This document shows positions 12,001-23,000 of a DNA stretch of 64,000 nt, piece after piece. Source of the stretch: Theobroma cacao (lineage: Eukaryota > Streptophyta > Magnoliopsida > Malvales > Malvaceae); assembly GCF_000208745.1 (NCBI RefSeq), contig NC_030858.1:10108203-10172202 (forward strand), written 5' to 3'. The notes under the pieces were generated by a model. It was not told the origin of the DNA. It searched no databases and saw nothing but the letters and a program-made list of their open reading frames with translations. The stretch's first letter is position 1; the number at the start of each line of letters is the position of its first letter. The translations under genes and the position numbers were made by a program.

Positions 12001-13300
12001 CAATTTCATCAATGTGATCCTACCTCTCATAGATAAGACCTTTTCTTTCCACCCACTAAGTATATTCTCAAAGTTATCAATCATTGACTTCTGCATTTTG
12101 ATTGAACCATACCTTCCAATAGAAACCCCAAATATGAGGTTTGTATGCTATCCATCTTACACACCATCATAAATGCCGAGCTTTAAACCACCCATTGCTC
12201 CACCCTAATGCCAATTAGTCTACCTTTTTGAAAATTTATTTTCAATCCATATACAACTTGGAAAACTCACAAAATTCTCTTGAGAGTCATCAAGTATTCT
12301 AGCTTTAGCCTACACCATATCATCGTATCATTGGCATTTTCCATATGAGAGACTGTAAGGCCATTATTCCTAATGCTCACACCTTTACACAAGCCCATCT
12401 CCATTGTCTTACTCATGAACACACTGAAGGCTTCTACCATGAGATTAAAAAGGAAATAACAATAATGGAAATCCTTACCTTACCCCTTTCCTCATGCCGA
12501 ATTGTTTGGTTAGCATATTGTTAACAAGAACAAATATATGCATCCATGAGTTACACGCTTTCCTCTATCCATGCCAACATTCATCAAATCCCATTTTGCT
12601 CATAACTAGCTCCAAAAAATCCCAATCCACACTATATATGCGTTTTCAAAGTCAATCTTAAAAAGCAAACCTCGTTCACTATCCTCTTTCAAAGAATTTG
12701 TTACCTTATTAGTGATAAAGATGCAATCAAGGATTTGTCTCCTTTTGATAAAAGTAAATTGAGAATCCTTGACAATCTCTATCACCACCTATCATAGCTT
12801 GTTAGCCAAAACTTTTGCCAGTATCTTGTAAATGCTCCCAACTAGACTTATAGCCTTATAATCGATGATGTTGGTAGGGTTTGAGCATTTCAAAATTAGA
12901 TTTTTGTAAGTTGAGCTCCCTCCCAATGTTTTTTAAGTTATGGAACTCATGCATGAATCTCATTACCTTGTCCTTGATTGTCCCCCATTAGCTTAAAGAA
13001 AATTAAAATTATATTCATTTGGACCCAATGCTTTGTTCCTATCACATTTGGAGATACCCTCCCACACTAGAATCTTTGAAAATGGTCTCACTAGTAGTGT
13101 CATCGAACTACCCCTTAGTACCTTAAAACTAACCATCCAGTCATGTAGTTTTACAACCTTTAATTGGCAATATCATGCTTCAAATGATATGCCACTTCTT
13201 CCTTCACTTTTTCGAGCTCTTCAACCTCTTTGCCACTGATGAATATTTTGTCAATAAAATTGGCTCTTCTTCTCACTAACACTATCATTTGTGTCCCCTT
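12001..13300 (-). pseudogene. LINE ORF2 reverse transcriptase palm region
   Basis: Minus-strand blocks, in order: KCDRNKALGPNEYNF (13060-13010; the family has KSPGPDGF), AISLVGSIYKILAKVLANKL (12850-12790), SQFTFIKRRQILDCIFITN (12760-12700), LLFKIDFENAY (12670-12630), FGMRKG (12510), and SHMENANDTMIW (12350-12320). The last is the catalytic FADD box, here N-A-N-D, so the first catalytic aspartate is lost. LSMRGRITLMKLV follows next to the solo LTR. Stops and frameshifts are frequent. This is the polymerase core of the LINE. Confidence 0.75.
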
Positions 13301-13564
13301 CCAATATTTATTTTGTTCTTAACTTTTGATGTGATGATCTCTCCTCTACTCTATATGATTTCCATATTCCATTTTTCATTCTCAACACTTCTCTTTTTTT
13401 TTTTCGACATTAGTACCTTCATCACCTTGCCATTCTACCATTATTCTATAGATTTCATTGTCCAAATTGTTGATTTCCTGTTGGTTGTTCCCGAAGGTTG
13501 TTGTCTACCATTTCTTTATCACTATCTTTGTGCTTTTAAGATATCTACCATATCTTTGGCGTAA

Positions 13565-13903
13565 ATTTTCTTTTGGAATTTTTTTTTACCTGCCACATGG
13601 CATTGACATGTCAGCATGTCAGTGCCACATTATCATATTAGTACCACGTGGCACTACCATATCATCATATCAATGCCACAAGGCATGCCACCTCATCATG
13701 TAAGTGTCACATCATTAAAATATGCCACATCAATGCTAATGTCAGTGTTGATGTCATCTCTTTTAACGACAAATTGGATCTATTAAGGAAGGCACTAAAT
13801 TGAAGCAATTCCCAATATCAAGAGACTAGATTACTTTGATTTTGTGTATAGGACTAAATTGAACAAAATGCATGAGTACAAGGACTTGGTGGGTATTTTG
13901 ACC
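13565..13903. mobile_element. Mutator-like MITE, copy 1 (truncated)
   Basis: This segment and 14615-14929 are diverged direct copies. Both begin with T-rich sequence and 'TGCCACATGGCATTGACA', contain CCACGTGGCA-like inverted pieces, and end 'ggacttgRtgggtattttgacc'. Stretches such as 'ggactaaattgaacaaaatgca' are typical of termini of plant Mutator-derived MITEs. I do not see the matching left terminal repeat for this copy; it abuts the LINE remnant. Confidence 0.55.
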
Positions 13904-13917
13904 ATTAATAAGTATAT

Positions 13918-14485
13918 GGGTAAAATACCCTTACCTCTTTAAGTTTTGATTGAAATTACACAGAAGTTCATTAATTTTTGAAATGGACACTCCATCTCAA
14001 AAAAATATTTTTCTCTAGATACGTAGGTCCAACCGTTAGTCAACCATTAGTATTTTTGTCTACTTGCTGACATGACAATGGTAAAAAGATAATTTTACTC
14101 TTGATTAATTTTTATAATTACTACTATATATTTTATTATTTTTTATTAATTAAAAAAACAAACTCCCCAAGGAGCACCGGTGCTTCCCTAGGGAGCCCCA
14201 ATCGGATTCTCTAAAGGGAGCATCGATTTGGTGTTCCTCTCCCTTGGGAGCACAAACCAATGCTCCCCTTTCTTGGTGAACCGATGCTCCCTTTTTTATT
14301 TTTTATTTTTATTTTTTAAAATTTAATAATAATATTTTCAATTAATAAAAAAAGAAAAGGCATTTTAGTTTTTTCATAACTTCTGTTAGCAGTGTTTGTA
14401 CTCTTGGGGCGGAGCGTCCATTTCGAAAACTAATGGACCTCTATGTAATTTCGATCAAAACTTAAGAAATAAGGGTATTTTAACC
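13918..14485. mobile_element. Mutator-type MITE with 9-bp TSD
   Basis: A 568-bp element with terminal inverted repeats of about 85 bp: GGGTAAAATACCCTTACCTC inward from 13918 pairs with the complement of the right end, AAATAAGGGTATTTTAACC to 14485. It is flanked by a perfect 9-bp duplication TAAGTATAT (13909-13917 and 14486-14494), the size made by Mutator-like transposases. It has no coding capacity. Its middle (14165-14290) holds several copies of the palindromic word GGAGCACCGGTGCTCC or halves of it. Confidence 0.88.
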
Positions 14486-14529
14486 TAAGTATATCTATCA
14501 TCGACTATTTGTATTTTTCAAATTTGTTT

Positions 14530-14929
14530 TCAATTGAGTCCCTCAACATTTTAATTTTATTCAATTTAGTCTCTATACTATATATTTTTGTTCAATTTCA
14601 TCCTTATGACAAGGCATAAAATTTTTTTGAAATTTTGTTGACTTGCCACATGGCATTGACACACTGACTTGTCAGTGCCATGCCATCATATTAGTACCAT
14701 GTGACACTGTCATGTCATCACGTTGGTGCCATATGACATGTCACATCAGTAACGTGTGTCACGTCAACGTTAACATCATCTTTTTTAGCGGAAAAAGTTA
14801 ATGCAGTTAGGGAAATAGACTAAATTGAAGTAATTTCCAAAATCAATGGACTAAATTGCTTTGATTTTGAGTGCAGAGATTAAATTGAACAAAATGCATA
14901 GGTACAAGGACTTGATGGGTATTTTGACC
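14530..14929. mobile_element. Mutator-like MITE, copy 2
   Basis: The right part (14615-14929) is the second member of the direct pair with 13565-13903 and ends 'gggtattttgacc'. The left part, 'gagtccctcaacattttaattttattcaatttagtctctatac' (14537-14580), resembles the reverse complement of the right end, so it can be read as an imperfect left terminal repeat. Target duplication not resolved. Confidence 0.5.
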
Positions 14930-15480
14930 TTTTTTATAACACATCATATGTGACATGGTGACATCATCAAGATGATACGTTCACATAGCACGTGGCAAAT
15001 GACGTAGCATAAAAAATTACTAACTGTACCGTTTACTAATGGAAGTTAGTCAATGGTTAGTAAAAGCGGTTTATTTGATCCAAAATAAAAGTTCAAGAGC
15101 TTATTTGAATACAATAAAAGGATATGGGTTAAATTAAGTTTTTTAATATAGTTCGGGGACTTATATACATATTTAGCCTTTATAATTCTAATCTAATTTA
15201 ATTATTTAAATCATATACAATTCTATTTATTCTTAGAAGTTAAAATTATAAGAGCTTTTAATTATTTAATAGCATCACCATTATAAATAGTATTTCAACC
15301 AAAACTTATGAACATTGTATTTGTTAGCAATTTTTACCGTATGATATGATTTCTTGTCATGTAAATTTACTTTTTCTTAATGATGATTTTTTTCATTATT
15401 TTATTTTGTATTTGAAAATTTCACGAAATTGTTATTTAATTAATAAAAAGTTTATCTATTTCATCAAATACTTCTTTTAA
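14930..15480. other. AT-rich spacer, possible further MITE end
   Basis: 14930-15180 ends 'atatagttcggggacttatatacatatttagcc', which looks like another Mutator-derived terminus, and contains 'gtgacatggtgacatcatc' and 'cacgtggca' pieces like the neighbouring MITEs. No partner end was found. 15180-15480 is AT-rich with no feature I can support. Confidence 0.35.
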
Positions 15481-15930
15481 AAAAAAGCTGTGAGAAATAT
15501 TCCATTAACCGAAGATGAAAGACAATGAAAAGAGAGCATACCATCCGTTTGTACAAGCTGCAGTGGACAAAAAAAATGCAGCATCAGGGTACCCAAGCTC
15601 AAAATTAGGAGATGGAGGCAGAGAACACCTCCTGCAGTAAAGTAAATATCGAAGAACCATCACCACAGCAGCCTTATCAATGCACAGCTGCTGGGAACCC
15701 GTATACAGCATTTACCAAATTCCAGGCCACGAGACATAGAACACAACAGCTAACCCCAGCAACTTCCAACAGCCAATGCCAACAACAAAAGATCGAACAG
15801 CAGGCTTAATGCATATCAAACAGAACCATTAAAAGGGGCGTTATAAATCAGGAGCAACCATCATGAATCCAGAGGAAGTCAACAGGCCGAAGCACCCTTC
15901 CCTTGGCCAAGGACTCTGTCACATCGTTGG
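15481..15930 (-). repeat. Probable 5'-truncated LINE 3' UTR, less AT-rich than surroundings
   Basis: This stretch is clearly richer in G and C than its neighbours and has no long frame of its own. On the minus strand it ends '...cttcggttaatggaatatttctcacagcttttttttaaaa', which resembles the tails of plant LINEs (a 'ggttaatgaaat' phrase followed by a homopolymer). It could instead be a fragment of a gene transcript: 'tttttttgtccactgcag' near 15560 looks like a splice acceptor. Neither reading is proven. Confidence 0.35.
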
Positions 15931-16085
15931 AGGATCTAGAGATGTGTTTAATTATCTCATTAAAGTTTATAAATTATATATTTCCTAATTAATTTTTTTA
16001 ATAGATTTTTAAATTCTCAAATATAATTTTTTGTACATATCATTATAATTAATGTGTCAATCATGTGCCACAAAAGCTAATAACA

Positions 16086-16280
16086 TATAAAATATTTGAA
16101 ATGGAAAAATTTTTTATTATCATTAACATGATAGAATACAAGTTAATATATAGAGAAACTGTACAAGATAATATTATATTTGAATTTAAAATAAGCTAAA
16201 ACAACTCCTATGATTGAGGAGATAAAGTATGACTTAAAGGATTTGAATTATCCTTTGTTTGTGGAGTCATCTCCCTAACA
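16086..16280 (-). repeat. 3' LTR of the small copia element
   Basis: 195 bp, near-identical to 17908-18101 including 'caactcctatgattgaggRgataaagtatgac'. The polypurine tract lies immediately to its right on this map (upstream on the minus strand). Confidence 0.85.
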
Positions 16281-16289
16281 CGCCCCCGC

Positions 16290-17860
16290 AAGAGTGGTGT
16301 GCCATCAAGAACACCAATCTTGTGCTTGAAAAGATGATGATGTTGTTTAGACAAAGGTTTGGTGAGACAATCTACAAGTTGATCTGATGTAGAAACATAT
16401 TGAACTTGCAGTGTTCCCTGCTGGACAAGATCACAAATAAAGTGCACATCAATTGCTATGTGCTTCATCTGATTGTGCATGATTGGATTTAGAGAAAGAT
16501 AGGTGCCGTTGAGATTATCACAGTAGATGGTGGGAATCTGTTGAACTGGAATGCAAAGTTTAGAAAACAAGGACTGGACCCAAGTTAGTTCAACAGCACT
16601 TGTGGCTAAAGATCAATATTTGGCTTCAGTGGATGATCGAGCTACTGGATGTTGTTTGGAGGATTTCCAAGTAATGAGGTTGCCACCTTATAAGACCAAT
16701 TGTGTTGATGTTGACGTGTAGTCATCCTTGTTGCCTGCCTAATTAGCATCACTAAAAGCATAGAGAGAGGAGAGATGCCCTTTGTGTAGGTGAAAACCAT
16801 GGAATATGGTGGCTTTGAGATATCGTAAAAACGTTTAAGAGCTGTCAAGTGTATGGTGGTGGGCTTGTGCATGAATTGAGCAGGACGATTCACTAGATAT
16901 GCAATGTCAAGCCTAGTCATTAAAAGATATTGGAGAGCACCGATAATACTTCTGTATTGAGATGAGTCCACGAATGCGGTGCCATTATGCAAAGTGAGAG
17001 AAGTGCCGGTGGAAAGTGGAGCTTGAACTTCTTTTCCATTAGCCATGGTTGTTCGTTCCAGAAGGTCACGGATATGTTTCTGCTAGCTAAGAAATTAATC
17101 TATCTTGGTAGGAATAACCTATATGCCCAAAAAGTAATGAAGAAAGTCTTATCTTTTATTGAAAATTGCTTGGCCAGAGAGGAAATACAATGATTGATGA
17201 CAGATAGGGAAGAACCAATAATTAAAATGTCATCCACATATACAAGTGCATATAAAAGGGTGTTACCTTGATGGAGAATAAAAAGAGATGAGTCTAATTT
17301 GGAGGCATGGAAGCCATAAGAGCACAAAAAAGAGCGTATAGCATTAAACTAGGCCCTAGGAGCTTGTTTGAGCCCATAAATTGATTTCTTTAGATGACAA
17401 ACATGGTTAGCAAAGTTTGGATTGATGAAGCCAGTTGGTTGAGTCATGGAAACTTCTTGAGTCAAGTGCCCATGAAAAAAGCATTATTCACGTCCAATTG
17501 TTTAATGGACCAATGATTTTGAAGAGCAATAGAGAGGACCAAGCAAATTGTGGTTGGTTTAATTACAGGATTGAATGTTTGAAAGTAGTCAATTTCGAGC
17601 CGTTGATGAAATCCCTTAGCCACCAATTATGCTTTTATATTGTGATATTGAGCCATCTGAGTTTCTTTTGATGTGGAATACCCATTTGCAGCCAACATCA
17701 TTTTGTGACTTATCTTTTGGAACTAGATCCCAAGCTCCTTGAGCAAGTAATGCATTGAATTCATTGCTTATTGTCTCACGCCATTTAGGAGACTTCATTG
17801 CTGCAAAGACACATGTTGGTTCAATGGTCGATGGAAAAGGGTGTTTGGATATTGTAGAAT
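16290..17860 (-). pseudogene. Copia reverse transcriptase and RNase H remnant
   Basis: Minus-strand segments in order: HPFPSTIEPTCVFAAMKSP and WDLVPKD (17840-17700), the fingers of the polymerase; LVYVDDILIIG (17245-17215), the catalytic YVDD box; YRSIIGALQYL and RLDIAY (16960-16890); and the RNase H end with QMKHIAIDVHFI, DQLVDCLTKPLSKQ and GVLDGTPLLRGR (16470-16280). The fingers-to-palm stretch 17600-17330 is shifted in frame, and TAG/TAA stops occur. It would copy the element RNA. Only about the last third of a normal gag-pol remains. The ATGGCC at about 17867 lies just after the leader and may be an accident of the deletion. Confidence 0.8.
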
Positions 17861-17894
17861 TGGCCATGGATCTTAATCTCGTTAGCAAGAAAAT

Positions 17895-17907
17895 GCTCTT
17901 GATACCA
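17895..17907 (-). other. Primer-binding site (TGGTATCAAGAGC)
   Basis: On the minus strand TGGTATCAAGAGC begins directly after the last base of the 5' LTR, as expected for a site primed by initiator tRNA-Met. Confidence 0.8.
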
Positions 17908-18101
17908 TATAAAATATTTAAAATGGAAAATTTTTTTATTATTATTAACGTGATAGAATACAAGTTAATATATAGAGAAGCTATACAAAATAATATTATA
18001 TTTGAATTTAAAATAGGCTGAAACAACTCCTATGATTGAGGGGATAAAGTATGACTCAAAGGATTTGAATTATCCTTTATTTGTAGAGTCATCTCCTAAC
18101 A
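17908..18101 (-). repeat. 5' LTR of the small copia element
   Basis: 194 bp, pairs with 16086-16280. The right edge is ...CTCCTAACA at 18101, so the minus-strand start is TGTTAGGAG. Confidence 0.85.
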
Positions 18102-18685
18102 ATCTAGAACAAGAAACCCTCCCTTTTGTCCTTAAAAACTAAGTTTGATGCGGATATGTTCAACAAAGACAAAGGTAAGCTTGATGTGTGTGTATATATA
18201 TATATATATATATTCAATACAACAAAGAAAAATAAGAGAGACAAGGAAGCTCACTTTTAGTAACCCTATGGCATTGTCACTTTGTAAGTAGAGTTCAGTG
18301 CCACACCCCCTTCATGACTTTATTTATATGCCGATCAGGATTTCGTGAGACCCAATAGCCATCAGCTCAAGGTCCATTAGGTTAGCTCTCTGGGCGTAGT
18401 TAGAGGAACAAAATCGTTTCCTAGACTGAAGTCAAACCCTATTTTCTTAATTACAATTAGGCCCAGTCTTCGACTTGAAAACGAATTTATTGACTTTCAA
18501 AGCTAACTTTAATTCACTTTTGAATTCGTGCCTGATAAGCCCAATACAATTTTTTGGTTCTAGATAAGCCCCAATTAATTAAGGCTGAGTCAGGTGCATG
18601 AATTGGTGTAGGAAATTGATAGGATGCGGACCATGGATTGTTAAACAAAGTACTAAATTTTATTAAGCATTAAACATATAAAACA
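18102..18685. other. Possibly single-copy spacer with (TA)n microsatellite
   Basis: No open frame or TE signature recognised. A TG/TA simple repeat lies at 18186-18213. The rest (18215-18680) has no counterpart elsewhere in the window and more even base composition, so it may be one of the few stretches not made of transposons. Confidence 0.4.
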
Positions 18686-19610
18686 TTAAGGGTGTCTTTG
18701 ATTCGTACGAGGCAATAAAATGAAAATCGAATAGTTAGAGGAATAAAATAAGATATTAACAGTTATTGTGTAATTTGATTCATGAGAATAAAATAGGATA
18801 GAAATTGTTATTATAAATTATTTTAATATTTGATTGGCAAGAATAATTTTAAGAATAACTAAAAAATAAGTGATAAATAACAAAAATACCTTTTATTATA
18901 ATATTTAATTTTTAAATTATAATATTTATTCTTTTAATAATTTATTGTAAATATTAATAAATTGTTATTTAAATGCTAATACGATTATTTATTTTAGTTT
19001 GTAAAATATTAATAATTTATATTTCATTTAAAATATTAATAATATATAATTAAAACATTAATTTTATTGTTTTATTTTATTCTTTATTTTGAAAATATTA
19101 AAATATAACAAGTTTATAATTAAAATTTTAATTTAGTTTTAAGTTTAAAATATTAACTTTTTATAATTTATAATTAAAACTGAAACCTTTTTATTTTAAC
19201 TTAATTTTAATTTTTCTTTTTTATTTTTATTATAATATTTAATTATTTTAATAATTTTTTTCAAATATTAATAAATTTTATTTAAATTTTAATATGATTA
19301 TTTATTTTAATTTACATAATATTAAAAATTTATATTTCATTTAAAATATTAATAATTTATAATTAAAAAACTAATATTAATATTTTATTTTATTCTTTAT
19401 TTTAATATATTAAAATATAAAAAATTTATAATCAAAATTTTAATTTAATTTTTAAGTTTAAAATATTAACTTTTTATAATTTATAATNTTTTATTAATTT
19501 TTAAGTTTAAAATATTAACTTTTTATAATTTATAATCAAAACTTAAACCTTTTTATTTTAATTTCATTTTAATTTTTTTCCTTTTAATTTTAACTTCATT
19601 TTAATTTATT
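18686..19610. repeat. AT-rich diverged tandem repeat; possible MITE-derived array
   Basis: It starts 'gggtgtctttgattcgtacgagg', a phrase like the ends of hAT-type MITEs. Two copies of an approximately 310-bp AT-rich unit follow (about 18935-19215 and 19245-19490), sharing 'tatttcatttaaaatattaataat' and 'tttaagtttaaaatattaactttttataatttataat'. The last 37 bp recur again 49 bp later (19501-19536). An ambiguous base N sits at 19488, exactly at that short duplication, so copy number here may be wrong in the assembly. Confidence 0.6.
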
Positions 19611-19633
19611 GAGAGAAGGAGTGAGGATTTGGC

Positions 19634-20067
19634 CATCGATTTTAGGTAGTTTCAGACTTAGGGTTTGGAAAGTTTGAGAAGAGGGAGTTTCGGGTTTGAG
19701 AGAATCTGTTTCAGATGGGAGAGAATAAAAAGAGAGAGAAAGTAGTTAAGAAAGGTTATTAAACTCTTTCTTTAAATACTGTTAGACTCATCTTTTTTAA
19801 AATTTAAAATTTTACCTCCCACTTTTGTCTTTCAATTTAACGGTTTTTCTTTTTCTTTTTCTCCTGTTATGCTTTTTCTTTTTCCTTGAATTCTATTATT
19901 TTTATTTTAGTTTCTTAACTGACTAAGTTTGACCTTTATCTGACTAAGTCTATCATTCTAAAAAGGAGGATTAACACAGAATGTTTTTAGTTGGTTAAGC
20001 AATTCTCTTAATCAACTAGGTTTCTACTGTCTTATGAAAGAAGAGTTCATAAATTTACCTAAAGTTC
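19634..20067 (-). promoter_or_regulatory. Region after pol of copia no. 1: palindromic words and env-like leader
   Basis: After the pol stop (20070-20068) the minus strand contains repeated variants of the LTR word TTAGTCGACTAA: 'cctagttgattaag', 'cttaaccaac', 'acttagtcag' twice (20015-19915). Then comes a C/T-rich leader ('actttctctctctttttattctctccc', about 19750) and 'cctaaaatcgATGGCC' with ATG at 19636-19634. The frame closes after 11 codons where the AT-rich array begins. Copia no. 2 has the same order: pol stop, palindromic words, pyrimidine-rich leader, ATG of an env-like gene. Calling it a promoter for the env-like gene is inference. Confidence 0.45.
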
Positions 20068-23000
20068 TTATACATTAAGCATTCCTATATTTCTTTTAAT
20101 CTCACAAAATCTTTCCTCATTTAAGGGTTTCGTAAATATATCAGCCAATCGATGCAAGGTATTGACAAATTCAATCTTAATGTTTCTTGTGCACATAAGC
20201 ATACGCTAAATTGAATGTTAAGTCTGCTAGTAGTTAAGTAAAGCAAGGATCCAATCATACATCTATAAAGCTTTTGATCAACACTCTTTCTTTTTTCATC
20301 TTTATCAAGCTTAGCAGAGGGACTCATTGGATTGCTGATTGACTTCAGCTTCAGCATATCAAACCTTTTCAGCATGTCTTGAATGTATCTTTCTTGATTG
20401 ATAAAGATGCCATCTTTGCATTGTTTGATTTGAAGGCCAAGAAAGAATTTCAGTTCACCCATCATGCTCATCTCAAATTCACTCTGCATTTCTTCAACAA
20501 AGTTCTTAACAAAGCTTCATTAGTAGCACCAAAAACAATATCATCCACATAAATTTGAGCAATAATCAAATCATTCAAGTATTTCTTAATGAATAGTGTT
20601 GTGTAAATACTTCTTCTAACATATCCTTTCTTAACTAAGAACTTTGAGAGTTTTCCATACCAAGCTTTTGGAGCTTGTTTAATCCATATAATGCCTTATG
20701 TAGTTTGAAAACATAATTACGTTTTTCAAAGTCCTTAAATCCGAGGGGTTGTTTGACATAGACTCTTTCTTGAATGAGACCATTTAAAAATGCACTTTTC
20801 ACATCCATTTGAAATAATTTGAAGTTCATGAAACATGCAAATGCAAGCAATAATCTTATGGCTTCTATCCTAGCAACAGAAGCAAATGTTTCATCATAGT
20901 CAATGCCTTTTTCTCGGTTATATCCTTGAGCCATTAGCCTAGCTTTGTTTCTAATAACATTACCTTGTTCATCTACCCTGTTTCTAAACACCCACTTTAT
21001 GCCAACAATTGGGTGATTGAATGGCTTAGAAAGCAGTGTCCATACTTTGTTTCTTTCAAATTGTTCAAGTTCTTCTTACATGGCCAATATCCAGCTTTCT
21101 TCTTCTTCTGCTTCTTGAAAGCTTTTGGGCTCGATTTATGAGATACAATTGAGTATTCACATGTTTCTCTAATTCCTTTTATGGTTTTAACTCTTTCTGA
21201 AGGATCACCAATAATTTACTCTTGTGGGTTATCTTTGGAATATTTTTAGCTCTTTGGAAGGTCATTGTGTTGACTTTCGATTCTTTGCAGATTTTCTAAG
21301 GGTGGAGGTTCTGTTTCTCTTCTAAGAGAGTTTTTTTCACTATTTTTCATGTTTTCTAGACTCATTTCTTCCATTTGCCTTTCAAAGTCCTTTGTATCAT
21401 TTTCATCAACAAGTACTTCCTTTTACAAGGCATTAGATTCTTCAAAAAGTACATGGATGGACTTTTCAATTGTTAAGGTTCTTTTGTTAAAAACTCTATA
21501 AGATTTTGAGTTCAATGCATATCCTAGAAATATCGCCTCATCACTCTTACCATTAAACTTTACAAGAGAATGTTTTCCATTGTTAAATACAAAGCATTTG
21601 CAGCCAAAACTTCTAAAGTGAGAGATATTTGGTTTTCTACCTTTGTACAATTCATATGGGGTTTTTGATATCATGGCCCTTATTGAGACTCTATTAAGAA
21701 TGTAGGCTACTATGTTGACAGCTTCTGCCTAAAAGTACTTTGGTAGATTGTTTTCACAAAGCATGGTTCTAGCCATTTCTTTAAAGTTTGATTCTTCCTT
21801 TCCACAACCCCATTTTGTTGAGGTGTTCTTGGTGTAGAAAAATTGTGATCTAACCCCTTTTCATTACAAAAATTTTCAAAATCAGCTCCTTCAAACTCAC
21901 TTCCGTGATCACTTCTAATATTAAAAATGACAAGTCCTTTTTCATTCTGAACCTTCTTACAATGATTTGCAAATGTAGGTAATGCATCATTTTTATGAGC
22001 AAAGAAGTAGACCCAAGTGTACCTAGAGTAGTCATCAATTATCACAAAACCATATGATTTGCCTCCTAGACTAGTTATGTCTATTAGACCAAATAAATCA
22101 ATATGCAGCAATTCAAGAGGTCTAGAGGTTGAAATAATCTTCTTGGTTTTAAAGATGTTCTAACTTGTTTACCTAGTTGACAAGCATCACAAATCTGATT
22201 ATTCTCAAATTTAAGTTCAGGCAATCCAATAACTAGATTTTTTCTCATCAATTTTGAGATGGTATGCATACTTACATGTCCAAGTCTTCTATGCCGTAAC
22301 CAGCTATCATTTTCATCATTTTCCATAAGACATGTTTCACAATTAAGCTCAAGATCTTCAAGAAATATAGCATACATATTCTTGATTATTTTTCCTATGA
22401 ATGAAATTTTGTTGGTACTAATGTTTATCACTTCACATTTATATGAATCAAAACATACCTTAAAGCCTTTATCACACAATTGGCTGATACTTAATAAATT
22501 GTATTTTAAACCTTTAACAAGCAACATATGACTAATTTGAGCATGAGAATTCTTACCAATAGTTCCTATACCATGAATTCTACCTTTTGAATCATCTCTA
22601 AAAGATACAGTACCTCATTTTTTCATGTCCAGCTAAGCAATCAACATTTCGTTTCCAGTCATGTGTCTTGAGCAGCCACTATCCATGTACCATGGTTGCT
22701 TCTCCTTTAGTTGAGATCTTGAAAATATGCCTTCTCAGTTTGGCTCAACCTGCAAGACAGATTTTCAGTTTTTATTAACAGGTACCCATACCTTGATGGG
22801 TCCTTGAAGGTTAGCTGCTACATAAAATCCTTTTGAAACCCAAATCTTTTTTATTTTCTGTGTGCTTCTTCTTCTATAACAATCATAAGATAAATGACCA
22901 AGTTATCACAAACATAACATTTAGATGAGAGATTATCAGAATTTTTCTTAAAGTGTGTGTTTTTCTTGATGTTTCTTTTCTCAAACTCTTAAGAGCAGTG

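Larger units (their letters stand above)
8400..13560 (-). mobile_element. LINE (L1-type non-LTR retrotransposon), decayed
   Basis: Reverse-transcriptase, thumb/zf and RNase H-like segments occur in the right order on the minus strand from about 13300 down to 8700, with an Athila solo LTR (10498-11995) splitting them. The 3' untranslated part runs to about 8400 and ends 'aattttgattgaatgaatagaacgc', typical of plant LINE tails but without a clear poly-A. An upstream endonuclease domain was not recognised, so the element is probably 5'-truncated. The right boundary near 13560 is approximate and abuts Mutator-like repeats. Confidence 0.75.
16086..18101 (-). mobile_element. Ty1/copia element with 195-bp LTRs, internally deleted
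   Basis: Two direct repeats bound a reverse transcriptase/RNase H remnant: 16086-16280 (3' LTR) and 17908-18101 (5' LTR), about 95% alike by eye. On the minus strand each LTR starts TGTTAGG and ends TATTTTATA rather than the usual CA. A tRNA-type primer site lies directly inside the 5' LTR and a G-rich tract (GCGGGGGCG at 16281-16290 in complement) directly outside the 3' LTR, so both boundaries are well supported. Gag, protease and integrase are absent. The leader runs within about 30 bp of the primer site straight into the end of the integrase-RT linker. No target duplication is visible. Confidence 0.85.

Noticed and set aside
17867..18026. Upstream start of the small copia RT frame inside the 5' LTR
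   Set aside because: The first codons would be translated from LTR and primer-site sequence. The real polyprotein start has been deleted.
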